Source of the DNA: Parietaria judaica | Lineage: Eukaryota > Streptophyta > Magnoliopsida > Rosales > Urticaceae | Reading direction: 5' to 3' | Assembly: GCA_954871525.1 (NCBI GenBank) | Contig: OX940863.1 | Span: forward strand, 24,874,001 to 24,938,000 | DNA length: 64,000 bases | Shown here: positions 1 to 11,344 of the stretch, piece by piece | Layout of the letters: every line of letters begins with the position of its first letter | How positions within the stretch are numbered: position 1 is the first letter of the stretch | Made by a program: the position numbers and the translations under genes | The notes under the pieces: model-generated | The model's input: only the letters and a program-made list of their open reading frames with translations | What the model was told of the DNA's origin: nothing | Database searches by the model: none

Positions 1-1488
1 CAAATCCTCTAAATTAACCAAGTCTAATAAAAATATATATTTGAGGAAAAATATTAAATATTTATTAAATGAAAATAAGGAGTAAAGAAAAGACGAAGAT
101 TCTTGGATCATTAATTAATTCCTTCTTTCTAAAAAAAATCTTCAAAAGTTCTTCATCTAGAAGTTCCAAAACACAAACGACAAAATCATTTCTTCCATTT
201 TTTTTCCACGTTTTCTATGTCCGAAGGCGTATCTAAGAAAACTAAAAACTAAAAACTGCACCAAATATAGTATAAATTAGCTATATAGTCGATTAAAATA
301 TCTAATTCTACACATGCATTAACTAGACAAATATAACATGCATTAAAATTATAGGAAACAAAGCTTTACGGTGCTCACTACAAGGAAATTTCGGCCGATG
401 CTCCAATGGCGACGAAGATCACCTTTAACGACTCAGATGACGAATGATAATTTTAAAGCTTAAGAGGCTCATTCTTTTGTAGGAAGATTGAGAAGAAATG
501 TGTAATTTATAATAGGGTGCAAATTAGCCTTTTAAAAGTGCATTCATACCCAGTAATTGATTTTGCTCATAATTTATGTTGAATTAAGATTCTAGAGTGC
601 CTTCCCAAATTATTGGGGAAATAAATTTTGGCTTGATAATCTATTTATTATAATCTTGCATTCATTTGCTCTCTTCGAAAATTTGTTATGTTAATGCTTG
701 ATTTGTCATTTTTCAGAATCCTCATCCATGAAGTTCTCTGTCGTCGGAAGGGGGTGAAACCAAAACTAGAACTGGGTTTCTCGGTCTGATTTGCAATATA
801 TATCGATTGCCGGGATAAAAAAACCCAGGGGACCAGTTCGAGCCCAATGGTACTTCTCGAGTCTTGGTTTAACAGGTAAATTTTTCTCAGAAAATGTAAA
901 ATGACACTTGAAATGGTGTTACAGGAGATTAATGCTTAGCACATAAACCCCAATAAATAACTGGGTTTGGAGAAGAAAAATTATGATTTTAAATTTTTGC
1001 ACAATATATTACTTTCCTATGAACGCAGATTATCTCTTACATGCAAAAAAAATATGAAGCAAACAACAATTTGGAGGAAGGTCATAGGACCTTGACTTAT
1101 TGTTGCAATACAACGTAGTTTAGACTTCAGACAGACCAGTTGTGAGATAAAAGATACAAATCAGAAACGTAAAACAGAGTTTGATTCACAGAGACACGAA
1201 ACAAGCAACAGCCCAAGAACGCCTTTGAAGCCGAATTCCCGGCAGACAATCCTCTTGATCACTGCCTTTGCCTGACCGAATAAAACACACTTCAAAATCA
1301 GAGGTTATGGAGGAGACTTGCAATGTTTCATCATGACTTTGTTTCTTGATTTTCTTAATAAACTTAGGTGACGTTTTCTTGGGTGAATCAGGTAATGCAT
1401 ATGCAAATGTTTTCTTGTAATTTCTACTTGAATATATCATGCTCTGACTACAACTAATGTATATACAACTCGTACCTTATTCTTCTTC
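1..1488. other. AT-rich intergenic DNA at the window edge
   Basis: No convincing gene is seen here. A CACTACAAGGAAATT string at 376-390 resembles a CACTA-transposon terminus, but no partner end is visible. An 84-codon minus-strand frame at 1186-1440 has no recognisable family and lies just past the 3' end of the first resistance gene, so it may be trailer sequence. The rest is AT-rich. Confidence 0.5.
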
Positions 1489-4254
1489 TTATTCGAAGCT
1501 CATCGGTTCCCAGTTCCCGTCGGCATCAACTGAACCCATCTCCAGAGTCGGCACATGCTCTATTCTTTGAAAGCCCGAATCTTCACTCTTGGAGCGCAGT
1601 CTTTTGACAAATTGATCGCCCATGTTTATGAAGAAAAGCACTTTGAGGTTAGTGAGGAATTCGATCCCTGATGGCACTTCCTCCAACGATTCGCAAACAA
1701 TAAAAGATAATTCTTCAAGACTTGGCATTGACCCTTCTTCCATTGTAACTCGTCTTAATTTGCCTAATGAAATGCACCACAGTCGCTGAAGCATTTTGAA
1801 GCCTCCGACTCTGCAACTTAGCTCATCTCCTTCATAAGAACTCTTCCCAAATCGAAGATGTACTAGATTGGGCAAAGTTTGAAGAGATTCGAGTGGATCA
1901 CTCTTGAACTCGCAATTCGTGAAGCTCAAAGTGGCGAGGCTTTTAAGACTGTCAGATATCCAACTTGGTAGTTTCTTCAGACGTCCAATCACAAACAATA
2001 CCTCAAGGCTTGGAGGTGGTGATGAGATATGTTGCACATCCAGGATTTCATCGTCATCAATTGATTCCAAAAGTAATTTACGAAGGTGACTCATTTGCTC
2101 GATGGATGAGCATATGACGAGGCCGTGTTCTTTTCTCAGTTCCTGGACAAGAAGCTCCCGCAATTGCTTTAGTTTTCCTAGGGATTGTATAAATTCGAAC
2201 CCACATTGACCCACTTTAATAAGAGATAGAGTTTGCAAGGAGGTTAGAGTGTGAATCCCTATTGGAACCCTGACACCAATTTGAGAGTCCTTTGAGTCTG
2301 GACGAAATGCCCTAAGATGCCGCAGACCACGAATCTGTAATATCTCATCCGGCAGCTCATCGACTAGAGTGTTTTGAATACTCAATGTTTCGAGGTTCCG
2401 AAGCCTTCCAATTGAGCGTGGAATTGATGTCAATTTGTTATTGGACAAGTCCAGGTACCTTAGATTGTATTGTGTGGAGATGAATTTGGGGAATGCATCC
2501 AAACCTAAGTTAGAGCAATCCAACACCTTGAGGAGCCTTAACCCACAATTATTGAGAATTTCGGGCGTGGAAGTAGAGCTTATAGTATAGCCGTTTGAAG
2601 AATTAAAGATCAATGAGCGAAGTCTAGAGAAGTTACAGTCTCCATGCAATTTTTCTAATGATGTATTAATTGAAAGACGTCTTACTCCTTTTGGCACTAC
2701 CAAGTTTTGCTCATCGAATGTTGCAGCAAAGTTTTGATTCTTAGATTTACGAACAAGAACTTCACGCACAAGGTCGTGGACTTGAAACCCAGAGTAGTCT
2801 TCTCCTTCATAACCTTTTTCAACCAGTTGAATCAAGCTTCTATCAACGAGCTCACTGAAGTAGAGGTCCGCTACTTCTTCCGGTGTTGCATTGCCCATTT
2901 GTTGAACAAAACCTTCCGCAATCCATAATGTAGCTATATATGTCTTTCCAAAATTTATGTCTTCTGGGAGCATGCTAAGATATAAAACACACGATTTCAA
3001 ATGATAAGGCAAGTAATTGAAGCTTAGTGAAAGTATCTTTTCCATATCACTAAGTTGGAATAGTTCACTCTCCAAATTGCGCCGAACTCTGAGCCATTCT
3101 TCTTTGATGGCATGTTTTGAAGCCAGCAAACCGCTTATTGAAACAACCGCAAGAGGCAGTCCCTTGCATCTCTCAACAATAAGCCGGGAATCTTCCACAA
3201 GATCACTAGGGCATTGCTCCCCACGAAAGACTCTCGCACAGAAAAGATTCCAAGATTCATCTTCACTTAAGGAGGCTAACACATAGTTGTTTCCTCTAAA
3301 GAGATCTTTGGTGACCTTATTGGCAACATCGCTAATACGAGTTGTGATAATTAAGCGGCTACCGAGATTGTTTTCAGGAAACGCGTATTTGAGTGACTCC
3401 CAAACATTCGTATTCCAAACATCATCAAGAACAAGAAGATACCTTGTTTTACACAAGAAAGCTTGAATATCCTCCTTGAGCGAATGAATGTTCTTCTTGG
3501 AGCACGCCTCTTCATGAATTGGACTAGCAATTTGTCTGATGATTTCCAACAAAACCTCGCGTTCATTGAAAGTCTGGGAAACGGTGACCCATGCGCGGAG
3601 TTGGAAGCACTGCTTCACTTGATCATCCCTGTCGACTTGGTTCACGAGAGTGGTTTTTCCCAAACCTCCCATGCCTTGCACGGCCGTAACTCGGACGCCA
3701 TGGCTTCCTTCAGCATCCTCAAGAACCCAACCGAGTAATTCTGCTTTTCGGCTTTCGATGCCGACTAGTTGAGCTTCCGGCACGAGGCGGGCATTGTCCC
3801 TCAACGCAGAGAACTGGGTTGAGCTCGAGCTACTCTGCGTCGGCCTCCAATCATGGTTGTACCTTTGGCGCCGCTCAGATATACTGACCGATCTAGATTT
3901 GATCTCCTGCAATTCGAAAGCTACCCGCCGGCGAGCTCTCAGCGTCTTCACAACACGAGAAATTTTCAAAAGACAGCCGAAGAGGCCTGACGGTTTAGTA
4001 TGTTCGAATTGAATGAGGAACTCATCAATGACATCTTCGGCGTCGTAAGCGAGCTCCCTGACTTGCTTGACCCACACTCTGAGTCCTTGGTCGGTGTCTT
4101 CCATGGCGTCGGCTTCTCGGAAGAAGGCCCTCATAGCCTCCAACTCGTCCCTCACTTGTTCGACCTCGCCGCGGACTCCGCTCAGCTGTCTCGCCTCCTT
4201 CTCCAGCAACGTCCCAAGCTTCTCTACCAAAAAGCTCACCGCACCCTCTGCCAT
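1489..4254 (-). CDS. CC-NB-LRR (RPM1-like) disease resistance protein, clade A
   Basis: Predicted intracellular immune receptor of 921 residues, uninterrupted in one exon. The start is placed at the Met of MAEGAVSFL because every paralogue here begins MAE; the frame stays open 23 codons further upstream with no homology. Visible domains: Rx-type coiled coil about 1-130 with EDVID at 73-77; NB-ARC with P-loop GMGGLGKTT at 194-202, kinase-2 LVLDDVW near 274-280, RNBS-B GSRLIITTR near 298-306 and GLPL near 365-368; an MHD-type motif reading VHD near 492-494; then leucine-rich repeats to the C terminus. All switch motifs look functional. In this family the NB-ARC exchanges ADP for ATP on activation, and the LRR gives recognition. 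A truncated paralogue lies 78 bp upstream on the same strand, so this gene's normal promoter may have been displaced. The recognised pathogen cannot be inferred. Confidence 0.93.
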   Translation of the reverse strand: MAEGAVSFLVEKLGTLLEKEARQLSGVRGEVEQVRDELEAMRAFFREADAMEDTDQGLRVWVKQVRELAYDAEDVIDEFLIQFEHTKPSGLFGCLLKISRVVKTLRARRRVAFELQEIKSRSVSISERRQRYNHDWRPTQSSSSSTQFSALRDNARLVPEAQLVGIESRKAELLGWVLEDAEGSHGVRVTAVQGMGGLGKTTLVNQVDRDDQVKQCFQLRAWVTVSQTFNEREVLLEIIRQIASPIHEEACSKKNIHSLKEDIQAFLCKTRYLLVLDDVWNTNVWESLKYAFPENNLGSRLIITTRISDVANKVTKDLFRGNNYVLASLSEDESWNLFCARVFRGEQCPSDLVEDSRLIVERCKGLPLAVVSISGLLASKHAIKEEWLRVRRNLESELFQLSDMEKILSLSFNYLPYHLKSCVLYLSMLPEDINFGKTYIATLWIAEGFVQQMGNATPEEVADLYFSELVDRSLIQLVEKGYEGEDYSGFQVHDLVREVLVRKSKNQNFAATFDEQNLVVPKGVRRLSINTSLEKLHGDCNFSRLRSLIFNSSNGYTISSTSTPEILNNCGLRLLKVLDCSNLGLDAFPKFISTQYNLRYLDLSNNKLTSIPRSIGRLRNLETLSIQNTLVDELPDEILQIRGLRHLRAFRPDSKDSQIGVRVPIGIHTLTSLQTLSLIKVGQCGFEFIQSLGKLKQLRELLVQELRKEHGLVICSSIEQMSHLRKLLLESIDDDEILDVQHISSPPPSLEVLFVIGRLKKLPSWISDSLKSLATLSFTNCEFKSDPLESLQTLPNLVHLRFGKSSYEGDELSCRVGGFKMLQRLWCISLGKLRRVTMEEGSMPSLEELSFIVCESLEEVPSGIEFLTNLKVLFFINMGDQFVKRLRSKSEDSGFQRIEHVPTLEMGSVDADGNWEPMSFE

Positions 4255-4332
4255 CTCTCTTTCTCTTGATGGTAATTCAAAAAATCCACAAAGTTTCTGT
4301 TTTGTCGTTGATTCCAATAACATATGACGCTT

Positions 4333-4629
4333 TCACGTTTCCTTTTTCCATGGAATATGGCATTTGTCTCCTTCACACGCATAGGGAAAGGTTCGTTCTA
4401 TCCTCTGAACAAAGCAAGTATCTTTACTAGTTTTGCCCAAACCTCCCATACCTTGCACGGCCATAACTCGGACTTTGTGGCTTCCTTCAGCATCCTCGAG
4501 AACCCATTCGAGTAATTCCGCTTTTCGGGTCTCGAAGCCGACTAGTTGAGCTTCTCTGAGGCCTTCGTCGGCGTCTTCCAGCTGCCTCCGCCATCTCTCA
4601 ACCAAGTAGCTCAGGACATCCTCAGCCAT
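4333..4629 (-). pseudogene. Deletion-derived CC-NB fragment of a clade A CNL
   Basis: A 98-residue frame starts like its neighbours (MAEDVLSYLVERW) but is collapsed. About 18 residues of the coiled coil join a mid-coil piece (EDADEGL), then jump to the linker before the nucleotide site (AQLVGFETRKAELL). It reaches a good P-loop (GMGGLGKTS), after which homology ends and an unrelated tail runs to a stop. EDVID, most of NB-ARC and the whole LRR are missing. It lies head-to-tail directly upstream of the intact gene ending at 4254. Most likely it is a pseudogene formed by internal deletions in a tandem duplicate. A short expressed CC-NB peptide is possible but not shown. Confidence 0.75.
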
Positions 4630-6139
4630 CTCTCTGCGTGGTGGGGCTTACTGGTCAGAGCCGAAAAAGGGTTGTTCTACGATGGTTGGAACTTGGAAGG
4701 TTTCCCAACAATGGCGTCTTCCCTCAAAAACAAAGTAACAAACAATGGCGTCTGTGATCTGTTTGGTGAGACCGAGACAAGTTAAATGGGCTTTTTTTAT
4801 TATTACAAGCCCATTAAACGGGCCTTCTTCAATTGCTTCCATTAATGTTCTAAGAGAAATTACATGTAATAATCATGTACAAAATTTTAAGATCGCATTT
4901 TAATTAATTTTATATATTTCAAGTTTAAGAAGAAAAAAAATTGTAACCAAACTTGTTACGATTTTGACCGATAGTGTCTGCGGCCGATAGTTTCGGTTGT
5001 TCTTACCGTGACAATATATCTCGTGATACGAATATATATATATATATATATATATAATTTTAGTTCACCACGTTAAAAAAAATATATATTTGTGGGATAT
5101 ATCGCCATTTCAAGGTTCAAAATACCATGAAAAGCCACGGTCATGTTGTGGATAAATTTACATTTTTTTGGTAATTGACAGTAAAAAAAATCACAACAAA
5201 TTTGCCGTCGCTTCAAAAAAATTCGCCTGAAAATCCGATGGTAAATGAAAAATTCAACCTCAATTTAGCGTATTAAAGTCAAATACTCTTATTTTACCCT
5301 CCAAATCCGAAAGTCAAATACTCTAAATTGCAGACTGAATTTATGGACCATGTAGAATCGGTTCTTAATTTTTATATTATGTGGTAAACGATTATTTTTG
5401 TTTTAAAAAATCGGAAAATGATCAATATCGGTAAAGAATTTTGGATATTTGAGACCAAGGTACCGGGCAGATTTCACCTCAAGCTTGTATTATTTGTATT
5501 CTTTTGCACTTGTCAAATTGTTTACTTGATAACGAACAGGTAATTACACAAATATATCAATTACACAATATATAAGCAAACAATTACAAAAATATATTAA
5601 CATGCCTCGGCGCCAGAGTCTTAATATTTTTAATTTACAGAAAATCAGAATAACGATTTGAGCTTCATAGCTCCCCGAGAAATGTCTCCGAAAAACCTGT
5701 GATTAATTAGTGACTGAATGAAGTTAGATTAACAGAGTATCACTTCTGTTGGTAATATAATTAATTATTGGCTCGGTATTATAGGGATATATTCGGCATA
5801 AGTACATGTAAAGTAGTGTTTCGGGGTGGCATAATCCCGTTTTTGTATATCACGGATCCATTATTACAATGTATGTGGCTCCATAAGTTACTGTAGTGTT
5901 ACTCACTCAACTCATGATAATTAAACAATGGAGTTATTATGCTGTCCCAAAATACAAACTTACGAGTACTTTTCCCGCATATGTCCCTATAAATTTATCT
6001 CTTGACTTCCATCTGTGGAGCCTACTTTACTTGTTAGAATTATGCTGTTTATGAGTGCAACTATTTCTATGAATCTAAACTATGAAGGTAAGTGCAAATA
6101 AGTCAAGGACTATTACCTTTCATCTTCCCAAGCTTGCTT
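4630..6139. other. AT-rich intergenic DNA
   Basis: No gene is seen. A (TA)n microsatellite lies at about 5032-5056. The remainder is AT-rich, with short direct repeats such as the paired ACAAATATAT strings near 5550-5600. It contains the presumed promoter of the 4333-4629 fragment and the trailer of the gene at 6140. Confidence 0.5.
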
Positions 6140-8923
6140 TTAGAAGATAAGATCACAGTCTCCGTCGGCGTTCAGTGATCCCGTGAAAAAAGAAAGAACA
6201 TGCTTAATTTTATGGAAATCGGAATCTTCACTGCTCGATCGCAGTCTTTTGACAAAGACATCACCCATTTTCATGAAGGAAAGTTTTCTGATATTTGTGA
6301 GGAATTCAATCCCGGAAGGAATATCCTCCAGTGATTTGCAGTCTCTCAACACAAAAGTTTCGAGACGTGGCGACGCTCCTTCTTCCACCACGACTCGTTT
6401 GAGTCTATATAAATTCTCGAACCATACTTTCCTTAGCATTTTGAAGCCTCCGGCCCTGAAACACAACTCCTCTCCATCGTAAGCTTTGTCGAAGAATTCG
6501 AGATACACAAGATTCGGCAAATATTTAAGAGATTCGAGTGGATCAACCGTTAGCATGCTCCACTTGATGCTAAAAAACACAAGGCTTTCAAGCTTGCTGG
6601 AAATCCATTTAGGCAGTTTTGTCAACTGTCCGTTTATAGTCAATTCCTTGAGGTTCGGAGGCGGACATGATAAATTCTGTACATCAAGGATTTGATCGTT
6701 CATTGATCCCAAGTTCAGCACACGAAGGTGACTCATTCGCTCTATTGATGAGCATAACATGGCTCCGTGCTCTTCTCTCACCTGCTCAATCCGTAAATCC
6801 TTCAATTGCTTCAGCTTTCCAAGTGATCCGATCAAATCCGAACCGCCTTGAATAACGAGAAGAGTTTGCAAGGTTGTGAGTGTCTCGATCCCTGTTGGCA
6901 CCCTAACACCAATACGATTTTTGAAAGAGCCCTCAATATTTCCGTGATATGCCAAAAGATGGCGGAGGCCATGGATTTGTAGTATCTCGGCAGGGAGCTC
7001 TTCGACAAGAGTGTCTAGAAGATTCAATGTTTCGAGGTTTCGAAGCCACTTGATCGAGTGTGGAATTGATCTCACATTGGTGGAAGAAAGGTTTAGATAC
7101 CTCAGATTGTATTGTGTGGTGATGAACTTGGGGAATGTCTCCATATTCGCTAGGCGAGAGCAGTCCAACACCTTAAGGAGTCTCACTTTACGCTCCACGA
7201 GAAATTTTGACATAGAAATCGAGCTATGAATAGAACCACTTGAAGAGGCAAAGATCAAGGAGCGAAGTCTCGAAAAGTCTCGACATCCCTCTAGTTTCTC
7301 TAGAGACGTATTGACTGATAGGCGCCTGACTTTCTCGGGAACTGACATGTTTCGTTCATTGATTGTCGTGGCAAAACTTTGATTGTGAGACTTACGGAGG
7401 AGGATTTCTCGGACAACGTCATGAACTTGAAAATGGCGATAACCTTCAACGATATCTACTTCCTGAGTTGCTTGTATTAGACTTCTGCTAAGTAGTTCAG
7501 TGAAGTAGAGATCTCCTACTTCTTCAGGGGATGCATTTCCTCTGTGTTGCACAAACCCTTCAGCTGTCCACAAGCTAATCATATATTGCTTTTTGCATTT
7601 CCAGTCCTCCGGAAATAGACTCAGATAAAGAACACACGATTTCAAATGGTAAGGCAAGTCATTGAAATTAAGTAAGAGTATCTTTTCCATATCACTGAGT
7701 TGATTGTTACCGTATACTTCACCCTCCAAACTCTGCCGAACAGTTTTCCATTCGTCTGTACTTGCGTTTCTTGATGCCAGCAGACTACAAATTGAAACGA
7801 TTGCAAGAGGCAACCCCTTGCATTTCTCCAAGATAATCCGAGAATCTCCGAGGAGGTGTTGAGGGCATGGCTGTCCTTGAAATACTCTTGCACTGAAAAG
7901 ATTCCAAGATTCATCCCAAGTCAAAGGCGTTAACGTATAGATTTTACCTCGAAAAGAATCTCTCGTTACGATGTTGGCAACATTTCTAATACGCGTTGTG
8001 ACAATCAAGTGGCTGCCAAAATTGTTGTAGGGAAATGCGTATTTGAGAGACTCCCATGCATTCGTATTCCAGACGTCATCGAGAACAACCAAATACTTTC
8101 TTTCTTGCAAGAAAGATTGAACACCCTGCTTGAGCGAATGGACATCCTTAGAGTATGTCTCTTCGGGAATCGGTTGCTCGATTGTTTTGAGTAGTTGCTT
8201 GATTATCTTTAGCAGAAGCTCGCGTTCATCGAAGGACTGGGAAACAGTGATCCAAGCACGGTGTTTGAAGATGTCCTTGACTCGAGCATCTCCATAAATT
8301 TGGCTGACAAGGGTGGTTTTGCCCAAACCTCCCATTCCCTCGACGGCTATTACTTTCACGCCTTGGCTTTCTTCATTATCCTCGAGAAGGCAACTCAGCA
8401 ATTCAACTTTCCGACTTTCAATGCCGACCATTCGTTTTTCCGACTCAAGGCGCGCATTGTTGCGCATCTCAAACAGCGAGCGAGTGTCCGTTCCCGAATC
8501 TTTTTGCGTGGAGCTCCAATTATGATGGTACCTTTGGCGCCTCTCTGAAATTTTCACCGCTTCAGACTTAATTTTTCGCAGCTCAAAAGCGACTTGACGG
8601 CGAGCTTCTAACGTACTCAAAGAACGAGCAATTTTTGCTACACGACCGAAAAGTCCAGATTGTCTAGGCTGTTCGAAGCGAAAAAGGAATTCGTCAATGA
8701 CATCCTCAGCGTTGTAAGCAAGATCTCTGACCTGCTTAACCCAAGCTTTGACACCTTCGTCTATGTCTTCCGTGGCGTCGGCTTCTCGGAGGAAGGCCTT
8801 CATAAGCTCCAACTCGCCCCTCACTTCTTCAAAGTCGCCTTGAACTCCACTCAACAGACTCGCTTCATTCTCCAACAACGTTCCGAGCTTCTCCACGAGA
8901 TAGCTCACCGCACTCTCCGCCAT
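6140..8923 (-). CDS. CC-NB-LRR (RPM1-like) disease resistance protein, clade A
   Basis: Intact single-exon CNL of 927 residues, starting MAESAVSYL and ending in the usual clade A tail after the last LRR. The coiled coil spans about 1-130 with EDVID at 73-77. NB-ARC shows P-loop GMGGLGKTT at 197-205, kinase-2 VVLDDVW near 279-285, RNBS-B with LIVTTR near 306-311, GLPL near 370-373 and VHD near 500-502 in place of MHD. Leucine-rich repeats follow from about 560. Length and motif spacing are normal for RPM1-like receptors. It is a close paralogue of the gene at 1489-4254 and the pseudogene at 11628-14340, all on the same strand, as expected of a tandem array. No lesion was seen, so a functional receptor is likely; its effector and guardee are unknown. 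Confidence 0.94.
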   Translation of the reverse strand: MAESAVSYLVEKLGTLLENEASLLSGVQGDFEEVRGELELMKAFLREADATEDIDEGVKAWVKQVRDLAYNAEDVIDEFLFRFEQPRQSGLFGRVAKIARSLSTLEARRQVAFELRKIKSEAVKISERRQRYHHNWSSTQKDSGTDTRSLFEMRNNARLESEKRMVGIESRKVELLSCLLEDNEESQGVKVIAVEGMGGLGKTTLVSQIYGDARVKDIFKHRAWITVSQSFDERELLLKIIKQLLKTIEQPIPEETYSKDVHSLKQGVQSFLQERKYLVVLDDVWNTNAWESLKYAFPYNNFGSHLIVTTRIRNVANIVTRDSFRGKIYTLTPLTWDESWNLFSARVFQGQPCPQHLLGDSRIILEKCKGLPLAIVSICSLLASRNASTDEWKTVRQSLEGEVYGNNQLSDMEKILLLNFNDLPYHLKSCVLYLSLFPEDWKCKKQYMISLWTAEGFVQHRGNASPEEVGDLYFTELLSRSLIQATQEVDIVEGYRHFQVHDVVREILLRKSHNQSFATTINERNMSVPEKVRRLSVNTSLEKLEGCRDFSRLRSLIFASSSGSIHSSISMSKFLVERKVRLLKVLDCSRLANMETFPKFITTQYNLRYLNLSSTNVRSIPHSIKWLRNLETLNLLDTLVEELPAEILQIHGLRHLLAYHGNIEGSFKNRIGVRVPTGIETLTTLQTLLVIQGGSDLIGSLGKLKQLKDLRIEQVREEHGAMLCSSIERMSHLRVLNLGSMNDQILDVQNLSCPPPNLKELTINGQLTKLPKWISSKLESLVFFSIKWSMLTVDPLESLKYLPNLVYLEFFDKAYDGEELCFRAGGFKMLRKVWFENLYRLKRVVVEEGASPRLETFVLRDCKSLEDIPSGIEFLTNIRKLSFMKMGDVFVKRLRSSSEDSDFHKIKHVLSFFTGSLNADGDCDLIF

Positions 8924-9265
8924 AGTTCTCCGACGGTTTGCTTGTAGTTCTCAGGAGAAGACTTTTTGTCCACCAAATTTTCTTAAAGTTAAAAGATAAA
9001 GATGTAGGACTTAGTATTACTTTCCCAAAAATTAATGATTGATTAGTTTTTTATTTGGCGTGTATGATTTAATTATTAAGTGAAGGTTTGATTATTATAA
9101 AGAAATGGCAAGTTGCTTTATAATTTTTTTCTTGAAGATGTAACATTGTTCAAAGTGAAATTAAAAAAAGCAAAAAGTATTAGAGTTGATGTTATAATAC
9201 TCCTTTAAATTCGCAAGATAAGAGAGTTCACATGGATTAGTATTAGAATATCATTATATATCTAT
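8924..9265. other. Upstream region of the clade A CNL
   Basis: AT-rich DNA between the ATG at 8923 and the foldback element. It presumably holds the promoter of the minus-strand CNL. The TSD copy TATATCTAT of the foldback lies at 9257-9265. No other feature is seen. Confidence 0.45.
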
Positions 9266-10236
9266 GGGTAAACTGCGGCTAATGTACCCAATGTTTGATT
9301 TTCTGCGGATTATATACCCAATGTTTATTTTTGGCGGCTAATGTACCCAATGTTTGATCCGTTAGATATTTTTGGGTTTTCCGTCAGTTGACCGTTAGAG
9401 AGTTATATGTACACTTTTCGTATTTTTGACATAACTCACTCATTTTTTGTCCAAATTTTATGCACGACCTATGGTTGGAAAGATAAGAGATAGATCTACA
9501 ACTTTAATGTTTTAAGTTTTGTAAAATCAGTTTTAAAAAAATACGAAATTTCAAGTACAACGTAAAACTGGACATTAGTTTAATGCAAAATATTTGTTTC
9601 GAGCAAATTTTAATATACTTAATGACTTTTTATGATGAAACGTAAAACTAAAAAGTTGTAGATAAACTTTTTATCTTTCCAACGATTGTTTATTTATAAA
9701 TTTTGGACAAAAAATGAGTGAGTTATGCCAAAAATATAAAAGATGTGATGTGAAATAATATTTCATATTTTTGGCATAACTCACTCGTTTTTTATCCAAA
9801 ATTTATAAATAAACATCCGTTAGAAAGATAAAACATTTATGTACAACTTTTTACTTTTACGTTTCATCATAAAAAGTCATTAAGTATATTAAAATTTGCT
9901 CGAAACAAATATTTTGCATTAAACTAATGTCCAGTTTTACGTTGTACTTGAAATTTCGTATTTTTTTAAAACTGATTTTAGAAAACTTAAAACATTAAAG
10001 TTGTAGATCTATCTCTTATCTTTCCAACCATAGGTCGTGCATAAAATTTGGACAAAAAATGAGTGAGTTATGTCAAAAATACGAAAAGTGTATATATAAC
10101 TCTCTAACGGTCAACTGACGGAAAACCCAAAAATATCTAACGGATCAAACATTGAGTACATTAGCCGCCAAAAATAAACATTGGGTACATAATCCGCAGA
10201 AAATCAAACATTGGGTACATTAGCCGCAGTTTACCC
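9266..10236. mobile_element. Foldback / long-TIR element, 971 bp, with 9-bp TSD
   Basis: The whole element is an inverted repeat. The arms are 9266-9737 and 9765-10236, with a loop of about 27 nt centred on 9751. Paired positions sum to 19502 at both the outer ends and the inner stem, so the arms carry no net length difference; only scattered substitutions were noticed. The ends read GGGTAAACTGCGGCTAATG and its complement. TATATCTAT occurs directly at 9257-9265 and 10237-10245, a clean 9-bp target duplication typical of Mutator-superfamily insertions. The outer 100 bp repeats an ATGTACCCAATGTTTGAT-like unit three times. There is no coding capacity. A transcript through it would fold into a very long hairpin, a possible small-RNA source next to the CNL genes. 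Confidence 0.9.
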
Positions 10237-11344
10237 TATATCTATCAAGAAAGTTGTCTCTAACTTTAAACAACCATTTTTGCAGAAAAGTCATACTTGT
10301 AGTATTTTATGATGGGATTTTTGCTGCAAAAATACCCATTTTTTATTTTTACAAATAATTAATTATTGTAATAATAATTTTTGTTATTAATAGGTAGGGT
10401 TGAAACGGATCCAATACCATTTTTAAACTTTCAAATGTCCTGGAACCGGAACGGGATTTTGAGTGTTGAAATTTTGAGAATTGGAACCGGAACACAGGTA
10501 CATATCCGAGAATGAATTTATTTTTTTGTTACCCGGAAGTAAGAAATACCCGGATTGAAATACCCAAAATCGGTTAAGGCTCAAATTCCGGTTCCGGGTA
10601 CTCAGAATGAAATCTAGTTTCTTATAGAATCATTTTTCATAGCCGGATTATAATTTTTTTTTATTTACCAAATTATATTTTTTAGTAAGTATTACTAAAA
10701 TTTTATCATGTCACATGCATGAAATTACTAAATAATTTATTTGTATTGATCAGTTATAATTTATAAGTTAAAGTTTGACAACTTTGTTTATGGAAACAAA
10801 ATTGATACTTTTACCGCTAAAATCCAAGTAAAAAACTCAAAGCAAAATACCAAAATAGACTTGGGTAAACTAACCAAACATGCTAGTTTTGGCGGACCAA
10901 TTTTGTCGAACAGGTGGTGGGCGAGTGCAGTAATTACAACCAGAGAACACTGTTTGGTCCATGAAGATTAACCATAGAGGAATCGTAAGGTAAAGAAGCC
11001 TGGAGACTTTGCCTAATTTCATTTCATCATATTGACTTTCGTTCTTGATTTTTTTTTTTTTTTTTTATGGGCTTTTACATTACTGTTAATGCCCATTGTA
11101 TTAAGATGCAAGAAGAAAAATCTTCCGTCCCGATCCGGACGCCCAGGCTAAAGATCCACGCGGCTCTCTGAGAGACTCCCAATATGGAAGTCCCGGTTCC
11201 GTCCCGGTCCGGACGCGGTTTCAACATGTATTTCATTGTAAAGAGTAAAAGCTAAATTTGATCAGAACTGGTACGAGTATAACTGCATCTGCATATAACT
11301 CGTAACATTTTTTCATCACAATCTGCGGTTTATGAACCGACATT
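10237..11344. other. AT-rich intergenic DNA with degraded repeats
   Basis: No gene is seen. The stretch 10400-10620 repeats GGAACCGG-type words, and 11115-11225 repeats GTCCCG.TCCGGACGC in two imperfect copies (CCCGATCCGGACGC and CCCGGTCCGGACGC). These look like remnants of an unidentified dispersed repeat. Confidence 0.4.

Noticed and set aside
1186..1440. 84-codon minus-strand frame as a gene
   Set aside because: No family resemblance and no upstream signals; it is more likely trailer of the adjacent CNL or chance.
4255..4323. Extended N terminus (MLLESTTKQKL...) of the first CNL
   Set aside because: All paralogues start at MAE; the extra codons have no homology and lie in the short spacer after the truncated fragment.
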